Assembly (NCBI GenBank): GCA_038231615.1
Contig: JBBRLA010000531.1
Location: forward strand, 1-6,242
DNA from: JBBRLA01 sp038231615
Lineage (GTDB): Bacteria > Myxococcota_A > Polyangia > Palsa-1104 > JAEUJZ01
DNA: 6,242 nt
Direction of reading: 5' to 3'
Below are positions 6,172 to 6,242 of the stretch, in pieces. The notes below the pieces were generated by a model that saw only the letters and a program-made list of their open reading frames with translations, searched no databases and was not told where the DNA came from. Each line of letters begins with the position of its first letter. Positions within the stretch are counted from its first letter, which is position 1. The translations under genes were made by a program, and so were the position numbers.

Positions 6172-6242
6172 CTAGCTGAGCGGTCCTTCATCGCCCTGTC
6201 CGGCGAGCCGGGCCTGGCACTCCCGCTGGAACCGCCGCATCC
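6172..6242 (-). CDS. Probable C-terminal end of an unidentified protein (5' part outside the window)
   Basis: On the minus strand the frame entering from the right edge reads MRRFQRECQARLAGQGDEGPLS and ends at TAG (6174-6172). The charged, hydrophilic composition and GC-ended codons look like an ordinary bacterial C-terminus. The methionine two bases in from the edge need not be the start. It would be transcribed in the same direction as the secreted-protein gene, about 150 bp upstream of it. With only 22 residues, the family cannot be told, and a chance open frame is possible. Confidence 0.4.
   Translation of the reverse strand, partial: MRRFQRECQARLAGQGDEGPLS

Noticed and set aside
6151..6176. 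A cluster of palindromes (CCGCGG, ATGCAT, GCATGC, GCTAGC) resembling a cloning polylinker
   Set aside because: It lies between plausible bacterial genes, and overlapping ATGCATGCAT creates several six-base sites at once. There is no other vector sequence, so chance is the simpler reading.

Overview
The window is very GC-rich. It holds two large, divergently transcribed genes, one small secreted-protein gene facing the second of them, and the tail of another gene at the right edge. The G/C-ended codon use, a TPR-CHAT protein, and a ferredoxin/flavoprotein fusion would fit a high-GC bacterium of the Myxococcota/deltaproteobacterial type. That placement is inference; no marker gene is present. 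I saw no rRNA, tRNA, CRISPR array, transposase or phage gene.

Layout. Positions 1-3689 (minus) are one uninterrupted frame of 1229 codons that runs off the left edge. It reads as signal peptide, then TPR repeats, a helical segment, a Pro/Ser/Ala linker, and a CHAT (caspase-like) fold. The CHAT fold is well conserved in its framework, but at the two positions where CHAT peptidases carry catalytic His and Cys this protein has Gly and Pro, so it is probably a secreted pseudo-protease. A 12-bp tandem repeat coding for KGLP tetrapeptides sits between these two sites. Positions 3690-3811 are a 122-bp divergent intergenic region. Positions 3812-5539 (plus) encode a 575-residue membrane-anchored fusion of a 2[4Fe-4S] ferredoxin module with a thioredoxin-reductase/YpdA-like NAD(P)H-FAD module. 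The flavin domain appears permuted: its usual C-terminal motif lies before its first nucleotide-binding motif. Positions 5567-6022 (minus) encode a small five-cysteine secreted protein of unknown function, converging on the oxidoreductase with a 27-bp gap. Its leader carries a strong hairpin just upstream of a good Shine-Dalgarno. From about 6172 to the right edge there is probably the C-terminal end of another minus-strand gene.

How the genes may relate. Nothing shows that they form one pathway. The two big genes share a divergent promoter region, so they could be co-regulated. Three of the products appear to be exported or membrane-bound, so the window is envelope-oriented. The most noteworthy point is the secreted TPR-CHAT protein with a dead catalytic dyad and length-variable inserts. 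The permuted, membrane-anchored ferredoxin-flavoprotein is second.
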